From positions 1 through 64,000 of the forward strand of contig CAYSAU010000001.1 in NCBI GenBank assembly GCA_964429135.1: a stretch of DNA of 64,000 nucleotides, given 5' to 3'. Made by a program: the position numbers and the translations under genes. Under the pieces are notes generated by a model. The model was given only the letters and a program-made list of their open reading frames with translations. It did no database searches and was not told where the DNA came from. This document shows, in pieces, positions 6,986 through 15,131 of this stretch. Position 1 is the stretch's first letter. The number at the start of each line of letters is the position of its first letter. This stretch comes from CAZSDU01 sp964429135 (GTDB lineage: Bacteria; Bacteroidota; Bacteroidia; Bacteroidales; FEN-979).

Positions 6986-9631
6986 TCATTGACTTATAAA
7001 TTCTCTTGCTTTCTCAAGCGCAGCGGGGATCCCGGCCGGGTTTTTACCGCCGGCAGTGGCGATATGGGGTTGTCCGCCACCGCCTCCCTGAATTTCTTTG
7101 GACAGTTCACGGATAATATTCCCTGCATGGAGTTTCTTGTCTTTCACAAGGCTATCGGACAGCATAACCGTAAGTGCAGCTTTACCCTCGTTTTCGACAG
7201 CCAGTAATAGGAAGAGGTCAGGGATGGAATGGTTGAGTTCGTGTGCAAGGTTCTTTAAGGATTCGGCATCAAGGTCAACTTTGGCAGCCAGGAAATTGAC
7301 CCCATCAAAAACCTGGATCCGGGAGATTAACTCCTCTTTGAGTTGCTGAATTTTCAGTTTCCCGAGTGCTGTTACCTGGCGTTTCAATTCCTGGTTTTCT
7401 TCCAGAAGATTTTTAAGGCTTTTCAACAGATCTTTCGGATTTTTGAGGTTTTCACTCAGATCCTCCAGTAAGGCATCCCTGGAATTCCAGTATTCTTCGG
7501 CTTTCCTGGCGGTAACTGCTTCAATTCTCCGGATTCCTGCTGCAATGGCTCCTTCCGATAAGATTTTGAACATCCCGATCTGTCCCGTTGCCGCCACATG
7601 GGTACCGCCGCAAAGTTCCACGGAATACCCGGGATCAAAGGCCACCACCCTGACCTTTTCCCCGTATTTTTCACCAAACAGTGCCATTGCTCCCATTGCT
7701 TTAGCCTTTTCAATGGGCAAAGAACGTTCTTCTTTAATGTTGATATTTTCACGGATTTTTTCGTTGACCAGGGCTTCCACCTGAGTGATTTCCTCCCCTG
7801 TCATTTTTGTAAAATGTGTGAAGTCAAACCGTAACCTGTTTTCATCCACAGAGGATCCTTTTTGTTCTACATGTGTTCCCAATACCTTACGCAAAGCTGC
7901 ATGCAGGAGATGGGTGGCGGAATGGTTGTTTTCAGTCAGGATGCGTTTTACCGGGTCGACCTGAGCTGTAATCGTCTTTTTCGGATCCTCAAAAATCGTT
8001 GATGTAATATGAATGATCATTTCATTTTCTTTGATGGTATCCAGCACTTCAATTTGCTGGTCATCGGCTGTGAGCCACCCCCTGTCGCCGACCTGTCCGC
8101 CGGATTCAGCATAAAAAGGCGTTTTATCCAGGACAATATGATAGCGTTCTTGCCCCTTGACAATAACTTTCCGGTATTTTGTGATCCGGGATTCAGTTTT
8201 TTTGGTGTCATAGCCAAAGAATTCTGGCATTCCGGAATCTTCAACCAGAACTGTCCAGTCGGTAGCTTCCATGGCGGCATCTTTACGCGACCGGGTTTTT
8301 TGTTCCTGTAAACCCTGGCTAAATCCTTCCATATCAACTTCAAATCCCTGCTCCCTGGCCATCAGTTGAGTCAGGTCGATGGGAAAACCATAAGTATCAT
8401 AAAGTTCAAAAGCAAAGGCGCCATCGATCACCTTTCCCTTTGCCCCTCCCCCCATGGGGAGGGGTTGGGGAGGGGTTACATACCCGTTAAATCGCTGTAT
8501 CCCCGTTGCCAGTGTTCTGAGAAATGCCGCTTCTTCTTCACGGATCACATTGATGATAAAATCTTTTTGGGTGACAAGTTCTGGAAAAACCGGCCCCATC
8601 TGATCTGCTAAAAGCACGACCAATTCATTGATAAATGGCTCCCTTAATCCCAGAAAAGTATACCCATAGCGTACGGCTCGCCTTAAAATACGGCGGATGA
8701 CGTAACCAGCTTTTACATTTGATGGAAGCTGCCCATCGGCAATGGCAAAGGCAATTGCTCTGAGGTGATCAGCCACAACCCGCATCGCGATATCAGCTTT
8801 GGAATTGTTGCCATAGGTCAATCCTGTTTTTTTTGCAATCTCCCCGATAATAGGTTGAAAAACATCGGTATCATAATTCGATTGCTTATGCTGCATAACC
8901 ATGCAAAGCCGTTCAAATCCCATGCCTGTATCCACATGCCTGGAGGGCAAGTCCTGCAATTTACCGTTAGCAAGGCGATTATATTGAATAAAGACCAGGT
9001 TCCAGATTTCTATCACCAAGGGATGGCCAGTATTCACCAGGTCACTGCCCTTGATTTTTTGCCGCTCGGCTTCGTCCCTGATATCGGCATGGATCTCGGA
9101 ACAGGGGCCACATGGCCCGGTATCGCCCATTTCCCAGAAATTGTCTTTTTTTGAACCCAGTAAAATTCTATCTTCCGGAAGAAAATTTTTCCATTGATCA
9201 TAAGCTTCCTGGTCTTTTTTCAGATCTTCCTTGATATCTCCTTCAAAAACAGTTACGTATAAACAGTCCTTGTCAATTTTCAGGACTTCAGTCAGGTATT
9301 CCCATCCCCAGGCAATGGCTTCCTTTTTAAAATAATCGCCGAACGACCAATTGCCAAGCATCTCAAACATGGTGTGATGATAGGTGTCATGACCGACTTC
9401 TTCAAGGTCATTATGCTTTCCCGAAACCCTCAGGCATTTCTGGGTATCAGCAATACGTGGAGCCCGGGATTCCTTATTCCCCAGAAAGATATCCTTGAAC
9501 TGATTCATCCCGGCATTGGTAAACATCAGGCTGGGGTCGTTCTTCACTACCATAGGGGCGGAAGGGACAATGACATGTTGCTTGGATAAGAAGAAATCGA
9601 GAAATGATTGTCTGATGTGTGCTGAATTCAT
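6986..9631 (-). CDS. alaS: Alanine--tRNA ligase
   Basis: Full-length 881-residue alanyl-tRNA synthetase charging tRNA-Ala. The order is a class II catalytic core (SFLDFFLSKQHVIVPSAPMV, TNAGMNQFKDIFLG, GDTGPCGPCSEIH), the editing domain with zinc ligands HSATHLLHAALR and CGGTHV, and a C-Ala domain ending GGGGGQPHIATAGGKNPAG. Unusually, residues about 385-396 (VTPPQPLPMGGGAKGK) are encoded by a GC-rich palindromic repeat also found in nadE. They sit between the catalytic core helices and the AFELYDTYGFPIDLT motif, where related enzymes have a short linker. The frame is intact, so the enzyme should be functional. Confidence 0.97.
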   Translation of the reverse strand: MNSAHIRQSFLDFFLSKQHVIVPSAPMVVKNDPSLMFTNAGMNQFKDIFLGNKESRAPRIADTQKCLRVSGKHNDLEEVGHDTYHHTMFEMLGNWSFGDYFKKEAIAWGWEYLTEVLKIDKDCLYVTVFEGDIKEDLKKDQEAYDQWKNFLPEDRILLGSKKDNFWEMGDTGPCGPCSEIHADIRDEAERQKIKGSDLVNTGHPLVIEIWNLVFIQYNRLANGKLQDLPSRHVDTGMGFERLCMVMQHKQSNYDTDVFQPIIGEIAKKTGLTYGNNSKADIAMRVVADHLRAIAFAIADGQLPSNVKAGYVIRRILRRAVRYGYTFLGLREPFINELVVLLADQMGPVFPELVTQKDFIINVIREEEAAFLRTLATGIQRFNGYVTPPQPLPMGGGAKGKVIDGAFAFELYDTYGFPIDLTQLMAREQGFEVDMEGFSQGLQEQKTRSRKDAAMEATDWTVLVEDSGMPEFFGYDTKKTESRITKYRKVIVKGQERYHIVLDKTPFYAESGGQVGDRGWLTADDQQIEVLDTIKENEMIIHITSTIFEDPKKTITAQVDPVKRILTENNHSATHLLHAALRKVLGTHVEQKGSSVDENRLRFDFTHFTKMTGEEITQVEALVNEKIRENINIKEERSLPIEKAKAMGAMALFGEKYGEKVRVVAFDPGYSVELCGGTHVAATGQIGMFKILSEGAIAAGIRRIEAVTARKAEEYWNSRDALLEDLSENLKNPKDLLKSLKNLLEENQELKRQVTALGKLKIQQLKEELISRIQVFDGVNFLAAKVDLDAESLKNLAHELNHSIPDLFLLLAVENEGKAALTVMLSDSLVKDKKLHAGNIIRELSKEIQGGGGGQPHIATAGGKNPAGIPAALEKAREFISQ
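8443..8477. repeat. GC-rich palindromic element inside alaS
   Basis: About 35 bp made of CCCCTCCCCCCC, AT, GGGGAGGGG, then TTGGGGAGGGGT. The first two blocks are inverted and the last is a second direct GGGGAGGGG. An almost identical element with the same orientation and spacing occurs at 36021..36054 in nadE. It is translated here as part of VTPPQPLPMGGG, in a different frame from nadE. Confidence 0.8.
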
Positions 9632-9763
9632 AGTGTTATTATAAATCGTTACTTGAGTGTTGAAACGTCAAATCTGTTTTTTGTAATTATCACATTAACA
9701 GTTTATTAACATTCTTTAACATTTTTTCGAATACCCAAAGAACTGCAAAGTTAATTATTTACT

Positions 9764-9771
9764 TAATTTTG
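9764..9771 (+). promoter_or_regulatory. Bacteroidetes -7 promoter box (TAATTTTG)
   Basis: Exact TAnnTTTG match in the 185-base divergent gap between alaS and the M23 peptidase, 45 bases before ATG 9817. Confidence 0.45.
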
Positions 9772-9816
9772 TAGCGATTAGCCTTCCCATTCTGATTATT
9801 TCTAAGGACATTGCCA

Positions 9817-10791
9817 ATGAGCAAAGTAAAATACAAATTCAACAAGAAATCTCTGACTTTTGATCGTGTTCAAACAACAGTCAGGAAGCGTATGTTGTAT
9901 TTCTTTACTCATTTGTCCACAGGAGTTGTTTTTGCTGCTACCGTACTGGTCCTGGCATATAATTTTCTGGATTCTCCTAAGGAAAAAGCCCAGAAAAGGG
10001 AAATTGATGAGATGAAGCTTCAGTATCAAATTTTGGATGATCAGTTGAAAAAAATCAGCCGGATTATCAGTGATCTTCAGGACAGGGATGACAATATTTA
10101 CCGGGTGATTTTCGAAGCGGAACCTATCCCGGGTGCCATCCGGGAAGCGGGTATCGGGGGTATCGATCGATATGAAAGACTGAAAGGGTATTCAAATGCT
10201 GATATTATCATCGATATTGAAAAGAAGATGGATAAAATTATGGGACAGCTTTATGTCCAGTCAAAATCTTTCGATGAGGTTTTTGAAATGGCAAAAAACA
10301 AAGAGATGATGCTGGCCAGCATCCCTGCCATACAACCTGTGAACAATAAGGATTTACGAAGGATTGGCTCTTACTTTGGCACCCGTATGGATCCGTTTTA
10401 TAAGGTAAAAAAGTTTCATGAAGGAATGGACTTTTCCGCCCCCATTGGGACAGAGATCTATGCCACGGGAAACGGTACTGTCATCATGGCAGGCCGGGAT
10501 GGCAACGGGGGGTATGGCAATGAAATCGTTCTTGACCATGGTTATAATTATAAAACGGTTTATGCTCATCTTTCAAGAATATTTGTAAAACCCGGCCAGA
10601 AGATACGCAGGGGACAGATTATCGGGTATGTTGGGAATACGGGGAAATCCACTTCACCCCATTTGCATTATGAGGTCAGAAAAAATGGTATTGCACTGAA
10701 TCCAATTTATTTCTTTTTTAATGATATTGATCCCGATCAGTTCCAGAGGATGCTGGAACTTTCTCAGCAACCCTCACAAACCATGGATTAA
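9817..10791 (+). CDS. M23 family metallopeptidase (LytM-type, membrane-anchored)
   Basis: A 324-residue envelope endopeptidase predicted to cleave peptidoglycan cross-links. It has a short basic N-terminus, one TM segment at about residues 30-52 (THLSTGVVFAATVLVLAYNF), a coiled-coil stretch at 60-95, and a C-terminal LytM domain. Zinc ligands are visible: H..GMD in KFHEGMDFSAPIGTEIYA, and the HxH in SPHLHYEVRKNG. ATG at 9817 (MSKVKYKF) is preferred over a TTG six bases earlier. Intact ligands suggest an active enzyme, not a degenerate EnvC/NlpD-like activator. The MerR gene follows after 11 bases. Confidence 0.93.
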   Translation: MSKVKYKFNKKSLTFDRVQTTVRKRMLYFFTHLSTGVVFAATVLVLAYNFLDSPKEKAQKREIDEMKLQYQILDDQLKKISRIISDLQDRDDNIYRVIFEAEPIPGAIREAGIGGIDRYERLKGYSNADIIIDIEKKMDKIMGQLYVQSKSFDEVFEMAKNKEMMLASIPAIQPVNNKDLRRIGSYFGTRMDPFYKVKKFHEGMDFSAPIGTEIYATGNGTVIMAGRDGNGGYGNEIVLDHGYNYKTVYAHLSRIFVKPGQKIRRGQIIGYVGNTGKSTSPHLHYEVRKNGIALNPIYFFFNDIDPDQFQRMLELSQQPSQTMD

Positions 10792-10802
10792 TCCGGAAAT
10801 GT

Positions 10803-11138
10803 ATGCTGAAAACCGACCGGAAAATCGAGAAGATCTATTATACCATTGGTGAAGTTGCTGAATTATTTGAGGTCAATACTTCACTGATTCGATTCTGGGA
10901 AAAGGAATTTGACATCCTCAAGCCCCAGAAAAATAAAAAAGGCAATCGCTTGTTTACCCGCCAGGATCTCGATAACCTTAGGATTATTTATCATCTTGTG
11001 AAAGAACGAGGATTTACCCTTCAGGGTGCCCGTGAAAAATTGCGTCAGAACAAGGAGGATGTGCTCAGGCAGGTTGAAATCATTGATTCCCTGAACAGGA
11101 TCAGAGAATTTCTCCGGGATTTGAAAGAGCAGATGTAG
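10803..11138 (+). CDS. MerR family transcriptional regulator
   Basis: A 111-residue protein with an N-terminal winged-helix MerR DNA-binding domain (YYTIGEVAELFEVNTSLIRFWEKEF and NRLFTRQDLDNLRIIYHLVKERGFTL). A short helical tail follows (EIIDSLNRIREFLRDLKEQM) with no cysteine-rich effector domain. This is the short MerR form commonly found after the M23 peptidase gene in Bacteroidetes. The effector and targets are unknown. It is in an apparent operon: 11 bases after the peptidase and 9 bases before the alkyltransferase-like gene. Confidence 0.9.
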   Translation: MLKTDRKIEKIYYTIGEVAELFEVNTSLIRFWEKEFDILKPQKNKKGNRLFTRQDLDNLRIIYHLVKERGFTLQGAREKLRQNKEDVLRQVEIIDSLNRIREFLRDLKEQM

Positions 11139-11147
11139 GAGAATCGG

Positions 11148-11477
11148 ATGAAGGATCAGGAAAGTTTTTTTAAAAAAGTTTATGCCGTTGTTCGCCTCAT
11201 CCCATACGGTAGGGTTACTTCTTATGGGGCTATTGCTGAACACCTTGGAACCAGGGGATCGGCAAGAATGGTTGGATGGGCCATGAATGCCTCTCATACG
11301 GAAGTGGCGAATATCCCCGCGCATCGGGTAGTTAACTGCAAGGGTTTACTGACCGGGAAACATCATTTTGGGGGACCAAAGGTGATGAAACAATTACTGG
11401 AAAGCGAAGGGATTAAAGTACGAAAAGACCAGATCCTACGTTTTGAAAAGGTGTTTTGGAAACCGGGACAAGAATAA
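11148..11477 (+). CDS. Alkyltransferase-like protein (MGMT family, Cys replaced)
   Basis: A 109-residue protein with the O6-alkylguanine-DNA alkyltransferase C-terminal fold. It has VYAVVRLIPYGRVTSYGAIAEHLG (the recognition helix with RVTSYG) and RMVGWAMNAS. The active-site motif that is PCHRV in true alkyltransferases reads PAHRV here. The acceptor cysteine is therefore alanine and the protein cannot accept alkyl groups. This makes it an ATL-type protein, which binds O6-alkylguanine and hands the lesion to nucleotide excision repair (known for E. coli YbaZ-like and yeast Atl1 proteins). Cytoplasmic. It shares a strand and close spacing with MerR and Mrp genes. Confidence 0.9.
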   Translation: MKDQESFFKKVYAVVRLIPYGRVTSYGAIAEHLGTRGSARMVGWAMNASHTEVANIPAHRVVNCKGLLTGKHHFGGPKVMKQLLESEGIKVRKDQILRFEKVFWKPGQE

Positions 11478-11512
11478 AATTAGGAATTAAGAATTAAGAG
11501 TTAGGAATTGGG
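11478..11512. repeat. AATTAGG heptamer tandem repeat x5
   Basis: Five consecutive heptamers (AATTAGG, AATTAAG x2, AGTTAGG, AATTGGG) lie directly between the alkyltransferase-like stop and the mrp start. The last unit contains the GGGAAG that may act as the mrp ribosome binding site. Confidence 0.6.
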
Positions 11513-11519
11513 AAGATTA

Positions 11520-12605
11520 ATGGATATTACAAAGGAAAAGATTATAGCTGCTTTGCGGCATGTGGATGATCCGGATCTGAAAAAGGATCTGGTAACCCTG
11601 AATATGATTGATAAGTTATCAATTGAAGGGAACAAAGTTAATTTTGACGTAATCCTTACTACCCCGGCTTGTCCGCTGAAAAACCAGATCAGGCAAGCCT
11701 GTGTCGATGCAGTTCATCAGTTTGTGGATCAGTCAGTGGAAGTCGAAGTGAACATGACTTCAAAGGTAACTTCACAGAGAAAAGAAACAGATGCCATGCT
11801 GAAAGAGGTCAAGAATATCATTGCCGTGGGGTCGGGTAAAGGAGGTGTCGGGAAATCGACCATTGCCGTTAACCTGGCGGTTTCATTGGCAAAAACCGGG
11901 GCCAGGGTGGGACTCATCGATGCCGATATTTATGGGCCATCCATCCCGATGATGCTGGGATTGATTAATGAACGACCGGAGGGTTTGGATAAGGACGGGA
12001 AAACCTTTGTTCTTCCGCTGGAAAAATACGGACTTAAAATCCTATCCATAGGGTTCTTTGTTGACCAGTCGAAAGCCCTGATTTGGCGCGGCCCCATGGC
12101 TTCCATGGCCTTACGGCAATTGTTCACGGATGCCGAATGGGGAGCCCTGGATTATATGGTCATCGACCTGCCTCCCGGTACCGGCGATATTCCCCTTACC
12201 CTGATCCAGGATTTTCCGCTTACCGGAGCCATCATTGTGAGTACGCCCCAGCAGTTAGCCATTGCTGATGTGCGTAAGGCGGCCGATATGTTCCGCAACG
12301 ACAAGATCAATATTCCCATCCTGGGACTGGTCGAAAATATGGCTTATTTTACCCCTCCTGAATTCCCTGAAAAAAAATATTTCATCTTCGGTGAAGGGGG
12401 ATGCCGTAAATTTGCCGGTGAACTGAACATACCGGTCCTGGGTCAGATCCCGATAGTACCGGCAATTTCTGATTCCGGTGATTCCGGAAAACCGCTTGCC
12501 CTGGATGATCTTTCACCTGTAGAGGCTGCTTTTAATCAGCTTGCTGAAAAAGTTGCCCAGCAGATCGCCATCAGTAATTCGATCAGGGAGGTTTTAGGGA
12601 AGTGA
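11520..12605 (+). CDS. mrp: Mrp/NBP35 family iron-sulfur cluster carrier ATPase
   Basis: A 361-residue P-loop ATPase (also called ApbC) that carries and delivers Fe-S clusters. The N-terminal MIP18/DUF59 domain (DITKEKIIAALRHVDDPDLKKDLV, then TTPACPLK) occupies about residues 1-90. The ParA/MinD-like domain follows with the deviant Walker A VGSGKGGVGKSTIAVNLA, Walker A' LIDADIYGPSIP, and VIDLPPGTGD. ATG at 11520 is preferred over TTG 11508, which lies in the heptamer repeat. The canonical C-terminal CxxC is not obvious. The NifU-like gene follows after 112 bases, matching a joint Fe-S role. Confidence 0.93.
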   Translation: MDITKEKIIAALRHVDDPDLKKDLVTLNMIDKLSIEGNKVNFDVILTTPACPLKNQIRQACVDAVHQFVDQSVEVEVNMTSKVTSQRKETDAMLKEVKNIIAVGSGKGGVGKSTIAVNLAVSLAKTGARVGLIDADIYGPSIPMMLGLINERPEGLDKDGKTFVLPLEKYGLKILSIGFFVDQSKALIWRGPMASMALRQLFTDAEWGALDYMVIDLPPGTGDIPLTLIQDFPLTGAIIVSTPQQLAIADVRKAADMFRNDKINIPILGLVENMAYFTPPEFPEKKYFIFGEGGCRKFAGELNIPVLGQIPIVPAISDSGDSGKPLALDDLSPVEAAFNQLAEKVAQQIAISNSIREVLGK

Positions 12606-12620
12606 CAAAGTAACAAAGTA
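12605..12620. repeat. Octamer tandem repeat ACAAAGTA x2
   Basis: Two perfect octamers follow directly on the mrp stop codon. The reverse complement (CACTTTGT, TACTTTGT) occurs at 38645..38660, after gldB. Confidence 0.55.
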
Positions 12621-12651
12621 ACAGAGATGCAATAGGTATCCAACATACACC

Positions 12652-12675
12652 ATCAGGAGCGCAGCGACCCTTATC
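12652..12675 (-). repeat. 24-bp dispersed repeat, intergenic copy
   Basis: A 24-mer starting ATCAGGAGCGCAGCG and ending CCCTTATC. Its reverse complement matches, with two differences, the copy at 35983..36006 in nadE, and with three differences the adjacent nadE copy at 35955..35978. It lies in the mrp-nifU gap. Confidence 0.7.
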
Positions 12676-12717
12676 TTTCATTAAAAAGTAAAAACAAAAC
12701 AATAATACTGCAGAAAT

Positions 12718-12963
12718 ATGTCAGCAAACGAAGAACTGGTAAGCAAAGTAAAAAATGTAATTGAGCAAATCCGTCCATACCTTCAGGCCGACGGGGGAGA
12801 TGTGGAGTATGTAGATATGACCGAAGACAATGTGGTCAATATCCGTCTCCTGGGTATGTGCGGGAATTGCCCCCACAGCCGTATGACCCTGAAAAATGGT
12901 ATCGAAGCCGCCGTCGTCCGCGCTTTGCCCGAGATCAAGTCGGTGGAGTCGGTGGAAGCATAA
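12718..12963 (+). CDS. NifU family Fe-S scaffold protein (NifU C-terminal domain)
   Basis: An 81-residue stand-alone Nfu-type domain. It contains VIEQIRPYLQADGGDVEYVD and the cluster-binding motif LLGMCGNCPHSRMTLKNGIE, where CxxC binds a bridging Fe-S cluster between two monomers. Length and motif fit the short NifU-C proteins of Bacteroidetes. It follows mrp on the same strand, though a repeat-filled gap of 112 bases lies between them. It probably acts in Fe-S cluster delivery together with Mrp. Confidence 0.93.
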   Translation: MSANEELVSKVKNVIEQIRPYLQADGGDVEYVDMTEDNVVNIRLLGMCGNCPHSRMTLKNGIEAAVVRALPEIKSVESVEA

Positions 12964-13019
12964 GGATCACTTTATATACAACGACTCAAGTAGGGTATTA
13001 TTCTGCCCAATGCGGCTGT

Positions 13020-13391
13020 ATGGTAGCTGAGTATTTATGGATTTTTTGCGGTTGGCCATCAAGGAATTGCTTGCCAGAAATTACAATAACTGCCAATTCT
13101 CCCAGTAGCTTACAACAAGCATTTGACTTGTTTTTATCAAGTTACAACAACTCTTCGGTTGCCGATTTCTTTGCGGAGACAAACTATAAGCGGGTGTTTC
13201 CTGCGATTGATGGTCTTCCTGGAATTGTTGATTCAATTGTAGATTCACAAATTGTATTACACCATTTCTACAATACTCATGATTCGGCTGACTTTTATAT
13301 CGGTCTTCCATCTGGATCAATACTTTCCAATGATTGGGATTCCTGGATTAATAATGCACGGTGTGTTTTTAGAATAAAGGATCGAAGGTAG
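13020..13391 (+). pseudogene. Orphan reading frame, possible 3' remnant of a secreted protein
   Basis: A 124-codon frame from ATG 13020 in an AT-rich stretch right after nifU. The frame is also open upstream, back through nifU. It encodes CGWPSRNCLPEITITANSP, and LPEVTVTA-like strings are seen as junctions in some large Bacteroidetes secreted or polymorphic proteins. The rest (FLSSYNNSSVADFFAETNYKRV and further) is not familiar. No signal peptide or good ribosome binding site is seen. I read it as either a decayed fragment of a longer gene or a lineage-specific small gene. The rest of the 12964..13525 gap holds only a TAATTTTG box at 13397..13404. Confidence 0.35.
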
Positions 13392-13525
13392 TTTTTTAAT
13401 TTTGTTTAGCATTGTGAAGTTGGTTCGTGCTAATCGTATGTCTCGACTTCATCTTTTTTCAGAATTTTTTTATCAATTTTTCGATCATCCCTAATCAATT
13501 TTTCACTTTAGAAGGAAACTAAAAA

Positions 13526-14626
13526 ATGAACTATAAAATTGTATTTGCACTGATCTCCTTGATATTAATTAATATTAGTTGTAAGAATGAAGAAATGCCA
13601 GAAAAGCTTAAAGAAATTTGTTTTACGGTAAAAATGCCTTACGCCCTTGTATGTAATAATATTGTTTGTCAAGAAAATGATGCATTCATTGCTTTTCAAA
13701 ATCTTGAGGACAGATGTTTAAATATATATTGGTTTGACAGCACAGGGCTATTAGGGCTATATAATTTGCCTGCAAGAATTTTTAATAATTCCCTTTTCTT
13801 TCAAATTTTTATTAAAAGTTTAGATTCCATAATGTTTTATAATAATAGTGACTTCTCTATTCGAATTGCTGATTCTACAGGTAGCATACTCTCCAATATA
13901 AAAATAGAAAGCCCGACAACGTCATTGAATCCTGAGAATTATTTATATTGTAAGGGAAATAATATTTTCTTTTTTAATTCCAACCAACATCTTAATGTGG
14001 GGATCCCTGCTTCAAGAAAATTGTACTATAAAAATGTAAAACCAGTAATTCAACTGAGCTTTGAAGCAAATCAACATAGTCATCAACTTCCTTTTGGCGA
14101 TTTTCCTGTTTTATATAAAAAAAATAATCTTGATTTTTGTAATTATTTTCCGAATATATGCTCTTTTGATACAAATAAAGTAATCATTTCTTATGCGGCT
14201 GATGACAGTCTATATATATATGTTGAGGGAAAGATACTTTCCACCTTCCCGTGCCGTAGTCAATTCGTTGATAAATTTAACTCTTACCCAGATGATAAAC
14301 AATCTGATATGCTCTTTTATAAACAGTATTTAAATGATGAACCCAGGTACCTTAATATTGTTTATGACCAATTTAGAAAGCAATTTTATCGAATTGTTAA
14401 ACATCGGTTTGTGCATGATAATGATAATAAACTTGATACAAAATCAATGACTTGGTCTATTATTGTGCTAAATTCGGAGTTCAAGAAAGTGAAGGAATTG
14501 CTTTTTCAATACCAATTTTTTACTCCAAAAATTATACTTCCTTCAAAGGATGGCATTTATATTGGCAGCTCATATAATCTGATTGATACTTCCGGAAAAC
14601 TAACTCTTACCTTATTTAAATTTTAA
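13526..14626 (+). CDS. DUF4221-like lipoprotein, 366 aa
   Basis: Starts MNYKIVFALISLILINISC, a lipoprotein signal peptide with Cys at 19, then KNEEMPEK, so it is probably membrane-anchored and periplasm- or surface-facing. The C-terminal third (RYLNIVYDQFRKQFYRIVKH, TWSIIVLNSEFKKVKELLF and a terminal TLTLFKF) matches what I remember of the Bacteroidetes DUF4221 / beta-propeller-like lipoproteins. The middle is rich in F, N, Y and S, fitting blades of beta strand. DNA is clearly more AT-rich than neighbouring housekeeping genes, suggesting transfer. The thioredoxin-like lipoprotein gene starts 7 bases after the stop, so they are co-transcribed. The ligand is unknown. Confidence 0.75.
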   Translation: MNYKIVFALISLILINISCKNEEMPEKLKEICFTVKMPYALVCNNIVCQENDAFIAFQNLEDRCLNIYWFDSTGLLGLYNLPARIFNNSLFFQIFIKSLDSIMFYNNSDFSIRIADSTGSILSNIKIESPTTSLNPENYLYCKGNNIFFFNSNQHLNVGIPASRKLYYKNVKPVIQLSFEANQHSHQLPFGDFPVLYKKNNLDFCNYFPNICSFDTNKVIISYAADDSLYIYVEGKILSTFPCRSQFVDKFNSYPDDKQSDMLFYKQYLNDEPRYLNIVYDQFRKQFYRIVKHRFVHDNDNKLDTKSMTWSIIVLNSEFKKVKELLFQYQFFTPKIILPSKDGIYIGSSYNLIDTSGKLTLTLFKF

Positions 14627-14633
14627 TCATGCG

Positions 14634-15077
14634 ATGAAGATATATTATGCCACCTTGTTCTTTCTTTTATTTGGATGTGCGTCGATAAATGAAACGGAAA
14701 CACAAGGTCTTAACGAGTTGCTTTTTAAATTCAACACACAGATTCCTGAAAATGAACATGTTTATTTTCTCATTCCTGCTTTTTCATGTCATGGATGTGT
14801 GCAAATTACACTGTCCAGAATTTCTAAATATTTGAGTCCGAAATATAAGCCGTATGTAACATTCATTTCCGGTATCGGAGATATTGACTTGAAAAAGTTT
14901 TCCAATAGCGCTGTTGTTTTTACCGACACACACCATTATATGGAACAATTACCCTTTGAAGTTGCGAATGTCACTATGGTTAAAACAAGGAAGTCAAAGA
15001 TTTTGGAAGTTTATTGTATTGGACTTGGGGACATTGAACCTCGAATCAATGAAAAACTGTTCTCCTTTGAGGATTAA
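14634..15077 (+). CDS. Thioredoxin-like lipoprotein with CHGC motif, 147 aa
   Basis: Starts MKIYYATLFFLLFGC, a lipoprotein signal with Cys at 15. About residues 38-60 read NEHVYFLIPAFSCHGCVQITL: a beta strand followed by CxxC, as in the active site of thioredoxin-fold reductases. The rest (KYKPYVTFISGIGDIDLKKF, AVVFTDTHHYMEQLPFE) could supply the later strands, but the usual cis-Pro is not obvious. It would be an envelope thiol protein. It sits 7 bases after the DUF4221-like gene in the same AT-rich island and probably works with it. Assignment to a named family is uncertain. Confidence 0.65.
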   Translation: MKIYYATLFFLLFGCASINETETQGLNELLFKFNTQIPENEHVYFLIPAFSCHGCVQITLSRISKYLSPKYKPYVTFISGIGDIDLKKFSNSAVVFTDTHHYMEQLPFEVANVTMVKTRKSKILEVYCIGLGDIEPRINEKLFSFED

Positions 15078-15131
15078 AAAGGTAATTATTCCAAAAAAAT
15101 CCCAAGACTGTTTTCAATTTCCATGACAATT

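Noticed and set aside
12858..13019. Upstream part of the orphan frame as coding
   Set aside because: It runs through nifU in another frame and gives Arg/Pro-rich nonsense; only the part from about 13020 could be real.
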